This document shows positions 32,301 to 39,237 of a stretch of 52,782 bases of DNA, one piece after another. The position numbers and the translations under genes are program-made. The notes under the pieces were generated by a model that saw nothing but the letters and a program-made list of their open reading frames with translations, was not told where the DNA came from and did not search any database. Origin of the DNA: Bacillota bacterium. Lineage in GTDB: Bacteria > Bacillota > Clostridia > Ch29. Where the stretch lies: assembly GCA_028686075.1 (NCBI GenBank), contig JAQUCT010000009.1, positions 1-52,782 of the forward strand, in the 5' to 3' direction. Each line of letters opens with the position of its first letter. Positions within the stretch are counted from its first letter, which is position 1.

Positions 32301-35048
32301 AAAGGTCTGCCGGCAGACCTTGTAATACTTAACCGGGACGGGAGCAGTTACCTGCAGCCGCTGCAGGAACTGGTCAATGAGATAGTCCTTTCCAGCAACG
32401 GCAGGGACGTTATAGATAAGCCGGGCGGGGTGCATATCTTAAACTCCGGTATAATGCCCGAGGAGGATATTGTCCTTATTCACGCCGCCGCAAGGATAAT
32501 CTTAAAGGGCGGTGAGGGGCCCATTGACGTGCAGCTAAAAGGGCTTGAGGAGGAAGAGGACCTTCCCAGGGTAAAGAGTTTTAACCGTTACGACATGGTA
32601 TACGAGGGCAGGGACTACCCGTTGGAGGTCACATTTTTTAACGGATATGGAGGATTTACCAGCGATGGAAGAGAATATATCGTAAGACTTAAGGAAAACA
32701 GCCATACCCCGGCACCGTGGACAAACGTAATATCTAACGAGGGGTTCGGGTTTTTGGTTTCGGAAAGCGGTTCCGGCTCGGTATGGGCGGAGAACAGCCG
32801 TGAGAACAAGCTGACACCGTGGTCCAACGACCCGGTTACCGACCCGCCGGGGGAGATTATATACTTAAGGGACGAGGAGAACGGGGACCTATGGACAATA
32901 ACCCCGCTGCCCATAAGGGATGATGCGGATTATACCATAAGGCACGGACTGGGTTATTCCTCCTTCCACCACCTAAGCCACGGCATTGACCAAAACCTTA
33001 CCATGTTCGTACCTAAAAGTGACCCGGTTAAGATATCGGTGGTAAAGCTTAAAAACGACAGTAACAAGAAAAGACACTTAAGCATTACCTATTATATAAG
33101 ACCGGTGCTGGGTATAAGCGACCAGCTGACACAGCAGTATATAGAAACCGAATACGACAGCGACAGCCAGACATTTTTCATAAGAAACCCCTTTAACTAC
33201 GATTTTCCAGGCCGGATTGCCTTTGTGGCAACCTCCGACGAGATAGGCAGCTGCACCGGGGACAGGGCCGAGTTTTTGGGCACCGGCGAAAGCCTTGCAA
33301 ACCCTAAAGCCCTGTCAAGGGAGTGCCTGTCCAACAGGACCGGCGTGGGTTATGACCCCTGCGTGGCGGTTCAGACCTTTGCGGAACTGAAGGCCGGCGA
33401 AGAAAAAGAGCTGGTGTTTTTGCTAGGCCAGGTGCCGGAGGAGGGGCACCTAAGAGGGATAGTTGAAAAATACAATGACCCCGATAGCTGCCGCAGGGCC
33501 CTGGAAGAGGTTAAGGAATACTGGGAGGACACCCTGGGGGTAATAAGAGTTTATACCCCCGACGCATCCATGGATTTGATGCTAAACTACTGGCTTATGT
33601 ACCAGACCATAGCCTGCCGGCTGTGGGCAAGGACCGCTTTTTACCAGTCGGGTGGTGCCTACGGTTTCAGAGACCAGCTGCAGGATGCGGTAAACGTGGT
33701 TTATGCGCTGCCGCAGCTTACCCGCAGGCAGATTCTTGTTCACTGTGCACACCAGTTTGTTGAGGGAGATGTGCAGCACTGGTGGCACCCTGGTATACAG
33801 GAGAAGGGTATTCGCACCCGGTTCACCGATGACCTGCTGTGGTTGCCCTATACAGTAGCAGAGTATATTAAAAGGACCGGGGATTACAGCATCCTTAATG
33901 AGGAGGCGCATTACCTGGAGGACCTGCCTTTGGACGAAAACGAGGACGAAAGGTACGGCACACCCCGGATTTCCGAGGAGAGGTCCAGCGTTTACGAGCA
34001 CTGCGTGCGGGCCATCGAAAGGGGCCTAAGGTGTGGTGAGCACGGGATACCCCTTATGGGTTCCGGGGACTGGAACGACGGGATGAGCACGGTGGGCAAC
34101 AAAGGGAAGGGCGAAAGCATATGGCTGGGATGGTTCCTGTGTGATACCCTCAAAAAATTCCTGCCCGCCTGTGACAGTATGAAGGATACCGAGCGGAAGG
34201 AAAGGTTTAGCAAAGCCGTTGAGGATATAACCCGGGCTATTGAACAGAACGGATGGGACGGGTCATGGTACAGGAGAGCCTATTTCGATGACGGCACTCC
34301 CCTTGGCTCCTCCGAGAATACTGAGTGTACAATAGATTCTATTGCCCAGTCCTGGGCGGTTATAAGTGGCCAGGGTGACCCCAACAGGGTTGTTGAAGCA
34401 ATGAACGCGGTGGAGCACTACCTCGTAAGAAGGGGCGAAGGCATTATACTGCTGTTCACACCGCCCTTCGACGAAAGTGAGCTGGAGCCAGGATATATTA
34501 AGGGTTATGTGCCGGGGGTCAGGGAGAACGGCGGTCAATACACCCACGCGGCCTCCTGGGTGATGAAGGCATTTGCGATGCTGGGTAATGGAGACAAGGC
34601 ATGGGAGTTATTTAACATGATTAACCCGGTTAACCATGCCAGGACACCCATTGAATGCGCTACTTACAAGGTGGAGCCCTATGTGGCGGCGGCGGACGTG
34701 TACGCGGTAGCACCCCATTCGGGAAGGGGAGGCTGGACCTGGTATACCGGAGCGGCCGGCTGGCTGTACAGGGTGGGGCTGGAGTCTTTACTCGGTTTTA
34801 ATAAGGAGGGCGGCCGCCTAAGGATACAGCCCTGTATTCCCAGGGAATGGGCCGGGTATTCAATGGAGTACAGGTACAAGGGCACCAGATACCATATAGA
34901 AGTTAAAAACCCCGACAAGGTAAGCCTGGGTGTTCGGGAGGTTACGCTGGACGAAAAGGTTATGCAGGACGGTTATATACCCCTTTCGGAGGACGGCAGC
35001 CTTCACAGGGTACAGGTAATCCTGGGAGATACCGGGATTAATGAATGA
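26391..35048 (+). CDS. ndvB: cyclic beta-1,2-glucan synthase (GT84 / GH94)
   Basis: A 2885-residue multidomain membrane enzyme matching the NdvB/ChvB/Cgs type in length and order. An N-terminal membrane helix (about 3-17) and helical region lead to membrane segments near 410-450. A GT84 glycosyltransferase domain follows, with TLDADT (D627 and D629) and LHRWVRGDWQ (about 773-782), then further membrane helices (about 810-1000). A glycoamylase-like domain (about 1370-1560) has WGISESGYYAFD, and two GH94-type regions end in a phosphorylase domain with GAYGFRDQLQD and SGDWNDGM (D2560 region). The family polymerises UDP-glucose into beta-1,2-glucan, trims it and closes the ring. It stands 22 nt behind the nucleotidyltransferase gene and before phosphoglucomutase and isomerase genes, which supply glucose 1-phosphate. 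Confidence 0.9.
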   Translation: MEALLFVLIIGLLLIGFSRYKNIKDDDTGAVKDVLLQPEQLLSHAAQMAREHTVSKSTKHVKSLPGRIDNNFKAITEVYKRINTYAKKGRDLTPASEWLLDNYYKIEEQVKEVRQSLTRERLRKLSILKGGILKGYPRVYAIALELISHTDGRLDQNLLIDFVRAYQSHSKLSSAEVWSLSLMTRLALIENIRYICERIHKTQQQWERAGRFVKENGNNLLLVLREQVKDKKGLNPSFIEHLLRRLRKDGIDSGEIIDLIDDRLFDYGLTVKDLIEQEHKDQAARKISVGNAITSLNVVAVLDWNDIFESLCAIHEILKDDPVGVYPGMDFESRDYYRKLIEKIAQRARVPQISVARKALECARRSAAEGGSERESHIGYYIAGGGRKELMGLLGMASAGDRFHNYSLSSYLIIITVITLAITVGLLYYSYALVGEEHILLNLLIALVALLPASDVAINLVNWCFTHGISPTFLPKLEYRDGIPDSARTLVAIPTLLTDKKKVREHIDHLEVYYHANREKNLYFALAGDFKDADKKAMPGDEEIIREGLEGIRLLNEKYSDNGDLFFFLVRHRQHSEKQDKWMGWERKRGALLELNALLCGSKDTSYSVVSGNISGLGTVKYVITLDADTNLTMDTAKKLIGTISHPLNRAVCDEDASLIRDGYGIIQPRISIDVESANRSAFTRVFAGQGGIDPYTTAISDIYQDLFGEGIFTGKGIYDVDVFNRVLKGAFPDNSVLSHDLLEGSFARTALATDIELIDGYPSGYGSYMMRLHRWVRGDWQLIRWLCQRVRNREGKESKNPLSLLSRWKILDNLRRSLVPVFQFLLVVLGILIFPGNAGVWVLFSAITVGFRFLLGVVDHIMLGSHSGFGEKLNGNVISGLKATAYQAFLLFVFLPYHVYITADGIIRSLHRVFVSGRNMLEWVTASEVERSFKNDRLGYAKKMGLPALLSAAVLVLALSFKPQGLPYVLVIGILWVMSPRIAYRISVVEGMEELDLSSEETEELRKLSRKTWAYYEDFVNAENNYLAPDNVQVEPPNGVAHRTSPTNIGFMLISTLSARDFGYISTSDMVDRIEHSIDTIEGMETWRGHLYNWYDTKTLEVLRPYFVSTVDSGNLVGYLICLRQGLKEYAKNPVIHIGRVRGLLDTALLVEEGAEAAIDMLDRALGEGSITLSEWCILLAKLEEAVFDADSWEIRLNKTVASFIKETRDLFPDRDLLDKVYRLIGGRDDYKKVLALIEEVEERASLTDLLEVYDRLIKEMDGLQREPEQQKDAASYISRLRVEVLRCRAATKALLGRMDVLMDRIGILVDATEFAPLYDTTRHLFSIGYNVGEENLINSYYDLLASEARITSYIAIARREVPKKHWFKLGRALSVVDGYRGLVSWAGTMFEYLMPLLVLKNYKNTLLDETYGTIVKAQKSYGDKRNAPWGISESGYYAFDMLFNYQYKAFGVPDFGLKRGLAEDMVVSPYSTLLALPVNPRLAVDNIKRLKKEGLEGEYGFYEAVDYTPDRLPRGKRSVLVKSYMAHHQGMGFISLNNYLNCGIIQKRFHGDPVIRAAEILLQEKMPLKVIITKEYKEEIQPLEVIDREEVKVIRIFGVPDTPVPQCHMLSNGSYSLMLTNGGGGYSRKDSLQVTRWREDPLEVKHGTFVFLRNLNTKKVWSSTHQPLGGHPDGYMAIFSQDRAEYYRTDDNIDTHSEIVVTTEDNAEIRRISLTNHGNGPAVVELTSYMEPVLAAQAADIAHPAFSNLFVRTEYISQYDSLLASRRPRVPKQETLWAVHTMAVEGETAGSLQYETIRGNFIGRGRDITNPAGLTQPLTNTVGIVLDPVMCLRRKVKVEPGKVVKISFVTSLTGSREEAISLAAKYHNPASIDRAFDLALTRSQVETTYLNLRAGEIKTYQNMISQIVFASPARRKYQDIIRKNAKGQSGLWSYGVSGDIPIVLVSIDRTEHAELVKECLKAHEYWRFKGLPADLVILNRDGSSYLQPLQELVNEIVLSSNGRDVIDKPGGVHILNSGIMPEEDIVLIHAAARIILKGGEGPIDVQLKGLEEEEDLPRVKSFNRYDMVYEGRDYPLEVTFFNGYGGFTSDGREYIVRLKENSHTPAPWTNVISNEGFGFLVSESGSGSVWAENSRENKLTPWSNDPVTDPPGEIIYLRDEENGDLWTITPLPIRDDADYTIRHGLGYSSFHHLSHGIDQNLTMFVPKSDPVKISVVKLKNDSNKKRHLSITYYIRPVLGISDQLTQQYIETEYDSDSQTFFIRNPFNYDFPGRIAFVATSDEIGSCTGDRAEFLGTGESLANPKALSRECLSNRTGVGYDPCVAVQTFAELKAGEEKELVFLLGQVPEEGHLRGIVEKYNDPDSCRRALEEVKEYWEDTLGVIRVYTPDASMDLMLNYWLMYQTIACRLWARTAFYQSGGAYGFRDQLQDAVNVVYALPQLTRRQILVHCAHQFVEGDVQHWWHPGIQEKGIRTRFTDDLLWLPYTVAEYIKRTGDYSILNEEAHYLEDLPLDENEDERYGTPRISEERSSVYEHCVRAIERGLRCGEHGIPLMGSGDWNDGMSTVGNKGKGESIWLGWFLCDTLKKFLPACDSMKDTERKERFSKAVEDITRAIEQNGWDGSWYRRAYFDDGTPLGSSENTECTIDSIAQSWAVISGQGDPNRVVEAMNAVEHYLVRRGEGIILLFTPPFDESELEPGYIKGYVPGVRENGGQYTHAASWVMKAFAMLGNGDKAWELFNMINPVNHARTPIECATYKVEPYVAAADVYAVAPHSGRGGWTWYTGAAGWLYRVGLESLLGFNKEGGRLRIQPCIPREWAGYSMEYRYKGTRYHIEVKNPDKVSLGVREVTLDEKVMQDGYIPLSEDGSLHRVQVILGDTGINE

Positions 35049-35069
35049 CAGGGGGTAAAACCCCTGTCA
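35046..35069 (+). terminator. hairpin after the glucan synthase gene
   Basis: TGACAGGGG (35046-35054) and CCCCTGTCA (35061-35069) form a perfect 9-bp stem that starts inside the stop codon. No T-run follows; it merges with the dispersed repeat, so it may be part of that element. Confidence 0.5.
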
Positions 35070-35174
35070 TTCCGAAGAAGCGAAGCCCGAAGAATCTTAC
35101 CTGGAGGTAGACATTTCGCTATCGCAAGGTCCTTCGCTACCGCTCAGGATGACAACCATTTCGCTCAGGATGAC
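35066..35174. repeat. dispersed palindromic repeat, copy 2
   Basis: GTCATTCCGAAGAAGCGAAG at the left and two tandem CGCTCAGGATGAC ends at the right (ending at about 35153 and 35174), with GGTCCTTCGCT inside, as in copy 1 at 17702-17776. The doubled right end suggests partial duplication of the element. Confidence 0.65.
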
Positions 35175-35223
35175 ACATTAGGGTATGTAAAGTCTTAAGC
35201 ATATTATGTATAGAGGTGAGAAG

Positions 35224-36993
35224 GTGGAGTATTTATCCGAATACAGGAAATGGGTTGACAACCCGTATATAGATGAAGAAACAAAAAAGGAACTTCGGAA
35301 TATAGAAAACAATGAAGAGGAGATAAGGAATCGTTTCTGTGCATTTCTGGAGTTTGGCACGGCGGGCCTTAGGGGCCTTATGGGTGCCGGCATAAATAGG
35401 ATGAACGTGTACACGGTGGGAAGGGCCGCCTTAGGTCTTGCAAACCATATAAGGTCCCAGGGTCAGTCTTACGCCGACCGGGGTGTGGCAATAGCATACG
35501 ATTCCCGGCATTTTTCCTTTGAGTTTGCGCTGCGGGCGGCACAAGTCCTTAATGCAGCTGGAGTAAAGGCCTATCTTTTTGACTATATTAGGCCAACTCC
35601 CCTTTTGTCCTTTGCGGTAAGGGAACTAAATGCCGTGGCAGGGATAGTGGTGACCGCCAGTCACAATCCGCCCCAGTACAACGGTTTTAAGGTGTACTGG
35701 GAGGACGGAGGCCAGATAATAGACGACAGGGCGGAGAAAATAACCAGCGAGATATTAGGCGTTTGCGACGTATGCGAAGTGTCGGTGATGGAAAGGGAAA
35801 GGGCCCTCCGGCAGGGGCTGCTTATTATGGTGGGGAAAGACATTGACAGAAAGTATACCGAAAGGGTGCTGCAGCTTAGCCTTGATAGGGAAATGATACG
35901 TGAAAACGGCGGCGGGCTGGGAATAGTATATACACCCCTTCACGGTACCGGCTACGGGCCTGTGACGACGGTGCTGGAAAAGGCCGGGTTTAAAAGGGTT
36001 GACACCGTTAAGGAGCAGCAGGAACCCCACAGCGATTTTCCCACAGTCAAATCCCCCAATCCGGAGGACCGGGAAGCCTTGGAGCTGGCTATAGGTATGG
36101 CGGAGGAAAGGGATGCGGACCTGGTAATAGGTACCGACCCTGATGCGGACAGGGTGGGTATTGCCGCCAGAAATAGGGATGGAGTGTTTGAGACCTTTAC
36201 CGGCAATCAGGTAGGGGTGCTGCTCGTCGAGTATATATTGTCCAGAAGGAAGGAAAAGGGATTAAGCACCGATCGGGATACTGTTATTAAGACCATAGTA
36301 ACAAGCGAAATGGGAAGGACAGTGGCCACTACATACGGAGTTGACACAATGGATACGCTGACCGGTTTTAAGTATATAGCCGGAAAGATAGAGGAGTTTT
36401 CAAAGACCGGAGAAAGGTGCTTTGTGTTCGGCTATGAGGAAAGCAATGGGTATCTTGCAGGGGACTTTGTCAGGGATAAGGACGGAGTTATTGCAACTTT
36501 GCTGGTATGCGAGATGGTACTTTTCTATAAATTGAAGGGGCTGACGCTGTCCGAGGTGCTGGAGGATTTGTACCGGCGTCACGGGTACTACGTAGAGGAC
36601 GTTGTTTCAATAAGGCTGGAGGGCTGTGAAGGCCTGGAAAGGATTAGAAGTATTATGTCCTATTTCAGGAATAACAAAGGGCGGATGGAAGAATCTCTTG
36701 GGGAGCCGGTGGAGGAAATAAGGGATTACATAAAAGGTATGCATTATGATGGGAAGGGCCAAGAGACGGGGAAACTAGACCTTCCTGTATCCGATGTATT
36801 GTATTTCAGGCTGAAGGGGAACTCCTGGGTGTGCATTAGACCCTCCGGCACAGAGCCAAAGCTTAAGATATATTTTTCGGTAACCGGCAAAGGCAGGGAA
36901 GAGGCACTGGACAGGCTAAAGGGACTTAAGGCAAAGGTTAACAGCAGTCTCCAACGCCTCTTTTTGCGGGAAACACGGGGAATGAAAAGGTAG
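35224..36993 (+). CDS. pgcA: phosphoglucomutase / phospho-sugar mutase
   Basis: A 589-residue alpha-phosphohexomutase of the long Firmicute PgcA type, interconverting glucose 6-phosphate and glucose 1-phosphate. All four motifs are intact: phosphoserine TASHNPPQYNGFK, metal loop GTDPDADRVG, sugar loop FGYEESNGYL and phosphate loop RPSGTEPKLK. The N-terminal LEFGTAGLRGLMGAGINRMN is typical. GTG 35224 is chosen because AGGTGA lies 5 nt upstream; the ATG at 35206 precedes that site. The gene supplies glucose 1-phosphate for UDP-glucose and hence for the glucan synthase before it; pgi follows after 23 nt. Confidence 0.9.
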   Translation: MEYLSEYRKWVDNPYIDEETKKELRNIENNEEEIRNRFCAFLEFGTAGLRGLMGAGINRMNVYTVGRAALGLANHIRSQGQSYADRGVAIAYDSRHFSFEFALRAAQVLNAAGVKAYLFDYIRPTPLLSFAVRELNAVAGIVVTASHNPPQYNGFKVYWEDGGQIIDDRAEKITSEILGVCDVCEVSVMERERALRQGLLIMVGKDIDRKYTERVLQLSLDREMIRENGGGLGIVYTPLHGTGYGPVTTVLEKAGFKRVDTVKEQQEPHSDFPTVKSPNPEDREALELAIGMAEERDADLVIGTDPDADRVGIAARNRDGVFETFTGNQVGVLLVEYILSRRKEKGLSTDRDTVIKTIVTSEMGRTVATTYGVDTMDTLTGFKYIAGKIEEFSKTGERCFVFGYEESNGYLAGDFVRDKDGVIATLLVCEMVLFYKLKGLTLSEVLEDLYRRHGYYVEDVVSIRLEGCEGLERIRSIMSYFRNNKGRMEESLGEPVEEIRDYIKGMHYDGKGQETGKLDLPVSDVLYFRLKGNSWVCIRPSGTEPKLKIYFSVTGKGREEALDRLKGLKAKVNSSLQRLFLRETRGMKR

Positions 36994-37016
36994 GATTTAA
37001 GATGGGAGAGAAGTAA

Positions 37017-38351
37017 ATGGGTGAAAGAATAAGGCTGGATTATTCTAATATGCTGAAGGCGGTGCCGGCGGTTGAAGAAGAAATAGAAAAAGCCCGACCT
37101 GAGCTTATTTCTGCAGTGGAATCGGTGGAGGCCAAAAGGAATGAGGGGCTTTTGGGTTTTTTCAACCTTCCCTTTCTCAAAGAGGACGCTGCGGCCATCA
37201 AAGAAACCGCGGAGCATATTAAAGATGGTTACGAGAGCCTGGTTGTAATAGGAATAGGTGGTTCCGCCCTGGGTAACAGACTGTTGCACGCGGCTCTGAA
37301 CCACCCTTGGCATAACAAACTGTCTAATGTTCAAAGGAAGGGCTGCCCAAGGGTATATGTGCTGGACAGCATAGATTCAGACCATTTGAATGGGCTGCTG
37401 GACATCCTGGACCTTAATAAAACGGCGTTCAACGTTATAACAAAATCGGGCAGCACAGTTGAGACTATGGCGAATTACCTCATACTGAAGGATTTGTTGG
37501 AAAGAGAGGTGGGTCCGCACAGGGCGGCAAAAAGCATAATAGCAACCACCGACGCGTCCCGGGGAAGCCTGCTGCAGATTGCCCGGCGGTCGGGCTACCG
37601 GCTTTTTTATATACCCGGTAATGTGGGGGGAAGATACTCGGTATTGTCCGCTGTGGGACTTCTGTCGGCGGCGGTGTCGGGAATTGATATTGAAGAACTG
37701 CTTTCCGGAGCGGCGCAAACCGCCGGGGAGTGCACCGTCGCCGATCCGTACCAAAACCCGGCCCTTATGGGAGCTGCCCTACAGTATATCGCCTATAAGA
37801 AGGGTAAGAACATTTCGGTTGTAATGCCCTATTCCGATGCACTGGATTACTTCGGAGACTGGTACTGCCAGCTCTGGGCCGAAAGCCTGGGTAAAATCAA
37901 AGAAAGCAGCGGCAGAAAGGAGCAGCTGGGCCAGACTCCGATTAAGGCAATAGGGGCAAGGGACCAGCATTCACTGTTGCAGCTGTTTTTGGACGGGCCA
38001 GATGATAAGATATTCACTCTTATTGAGATTGAGCGAAGGGAAAACTCCTTTGTTATACCGGAACCGGGCGAGGGGGGTATAGACCTACAGTACCTGAGCG
38101 GAAGTACGCTGGAAAAACTGCTCCAATCTGAGTTTAATGCCACCGAAAGCGTGCTTACGAAGCGGGGCAGGATGAATTACAAAATATCCCTGCCGCAGAT
38201 TTGTGCCCATACGATAGGACAGCTAATATTCCTGTATATGCTTATGACCGCCTACATGGGCGAGCTTTTTGGAGTAAACGCCTTTGACCAGCCGGCGGTG
38301 GAGGAAGGCAAAAAAATTACCTATCGTCTTATGGGTAGGCCGGGTTATTAG
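37017..38351 (+). CDS. pgi: glucose-6-phosphate isomerase
   Basis: A 444-residue phosphoglucose isomerase interconverting glucose 6-phosphate and fructose 6-phosphate. Key segments are VVIGIGGSALGNRLLH (about 76-91), the phosphate-binding ITKSGSTVET (about 142-151), GNVGGRYSVLSAVGLL (about 201-216, with the catalytic-site arginine) and IGARDQHSLLQLF near 310. The length is that of the compact bacterial/Firmicute form. GGGAGAG precedes the ATG. It is last of the glucose-phosphate group and is convergent, with a 4-nt overlap, to the ytrI-type gene on the other strand. Confidence 0.95.
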   Translation: MGERIRLDYSNMLKAVPAVEEEIEKARPELISAVESVEAKRNEGLLGFFNLPFLKEDAAAIKETAEHIKDGYESLVVIGIGGSALGNRLLHAALNHPWHNKLSNVQRKGCPRVYVLDSIDSDHLNGLLDILDLNKTAFNVITKSGSTVETMANYLILKDLLEREVGPHRAAKSIIATTDASRGSLLQIARRSGYRLFYIPGNVGGRYSVLSAVGLLSAAVSGIDIEELLSGAAQTAGECTVADPYQNPALMGAALQYIAYKKGKNISVVMPYSDALDYFGDWYCQLWAESLGKIKESSGRKEQLGQTPIKAIGARDQHSLLQLFLDGPDDKIFTLIEIERRENSFVIPEPGEGGIDLQYLSGSTLEKLLQSEFNATESVLTKRGRMNYKISLPQICAHTIGQLIFLYMLMTAYMGELFGVNAFDQPAVEEGKKITYRLMGRPGY

Positions 38352-38812
38352 GCAGGAGGCAGGTCGGATACGTCTATGTATATTCCAAGGGTTTCGGACA
38401 GCAGCAAATATCGAACTCTAAGCTGGCACCGGTTGGAGTTGAATGTGAGAATCCTTCTGTCAAAGACACGGACCACCAGCTCCAGGTCAACGCTTTCGAC
38501 GGGACGTCCTATAAGGTGACCAACAGAATCTATTATGTATTCTTCCAGGGATGATAATTCTATTTTATGCCCGTCGTAACTCAGGAAGGGTTTTATATTT
38601 TCCACTACTAGCTCCTTTGGTGGAACTTCCTTATTCTGGAGCTGACCCAGTTTGTTTTCCGCATAGCTAAGCTGCGTCCTTAAATCGTTTATGGTGCTGT
38701 GGGCCTTTTCCAGTCTGTACCCATATAAAAGGTTCACCAACACCGCCCCTATTAAGACGCCTAGCAACAAAAAACCCAGATAACGGACTGCCCTTACAAA
38801 GGTTTTATTCAG
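38348..38812 (-). CDS. ytrI: YtrI-like sporulation membrane protein
   Basis: A 154-residue protein with positive N-terminus NKTFVRAVRYLG, one membrane helix FLLLGVLIGAVLVNLLYGY, a coiled coil (about 35-63) and a soluble C-terminal domain. I assign YtrI by position and architecture after the YtrH-like gene, not by strong motif. The start is unusual: GGAAGGA then 7 nt leads to CTG 38812-38810, which overlaps the upstream stop as CTGA; the first TTG (38773 or 38770) would fall inside the membrane helix and has no ribosome binding site. The two genes form an operon under the sigma-E promoter at 39155-39184. Confidence 0.6.
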   Translation of the reverse strand: MNKTFVRAVRYLGFLLLGVLIGAVLVNLLYGYRLEKAHSTINDLRTQLSYAENKLGQLQNKEVPPKELVVENIKPFLSYDGHKIELSSLEEYIIDSVGHLIGRPVESVDLELVVRVFDRRILTFNSNRCQLRVRYLLLSETLGIYIDVSDLPPA

Positions 38813-39138
38813 TAAATATTCCTTCCATTTATAAGATAGAGTATAACATAACCGAGTTGGGCACCGCCCATGGCAAAGAAGACATACAGAAGCTGCCTTA
38901 TAAGGGACTTTAACTCTCCCTTGAAAAGCCCTTGCTCAAGGACCCGAAAGGATGAAAAAGTCCCCCCCAATGCCACGGCGATAGCCCAGATTTTTATGCT
39001 GTCGGCTACGTCTATCATCGTCTTAAGGGGAGGCTGTCCGGTAAGGGCGGCGGCCAGGGCACCGAAAACCGAGCCCCCAAGGATAACCCCCAGGGCGATA
39101 AAGAAATTTAGGATAATATTAGAGATAAATGAGACCAT
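38809..39138 (-). CDS. ytrH: YtrH-family sporulation protein
   Basis: A 109-residue membrane protein of the YtrH family, needed for efficient spore formation in Bacillus. Three hydrophobic segments are visible: NIILNFFIALGVILGGSVFGAL, IKIWAIAVALGGTFSSF and LLYVFFAMGGAQLGYVILYL. The FFIALGVxxGG and AMGGAQ motifs are the ones I associate with the family. The ATG 39138 has AGGGTGG 6 nt upstream; the frame opens 9 nt earlier at a GTG inside that site. Expression in the mother cell is implied by the sigma-E-like promoter. Confidence 0.8.
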   Translation of the reverse strand: MVSFISNIILNFFIALGVILGGSVFGALAAALTGQPPLKTMIDVADSIKIWAIAVALGGTFSSFRVLEQGLFKGELKSLIRQLLYVFFAMGGAQLGYVILYLINGRNIY

Positions 39139-39154
39139 AAATACCACCCTTACA

Positions 39155-39184
39155 TTTGTATGAGGGGCGGTACCTTAATTATTC
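39155..39184 (-). promoter_or_regulatory. sigma-E-type promoter of ytrH-ytrI
   Basis: On the minus strand GAATAATT (39184-39177), a 14-nt spacer and CATACAAA (39162-39155), close to the sigma-E consensus KMATATT-N14-CATACAHT, about 17 nt before the ytrH start. Confidence 0.65.
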
Positions 39185-39193
39185 AAAAAACTA

Positions 39194-39233
39194 TTAAAGC
39201 CCATACAGGGTATCCCCGGTACGGGCTTTTTTC
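39194..39233. terminator. terminator after the ParM-like gene
   Basis: AAAGCCC-TACAGGG ... CCCGGTA-CGGGCTTT (39197-39228) with T-rich tracts on both sides. It separates the actin-like gene from ytrH on the minus strand. Confidence 0.7.
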
Positions 39234-39237
39234 TTGA

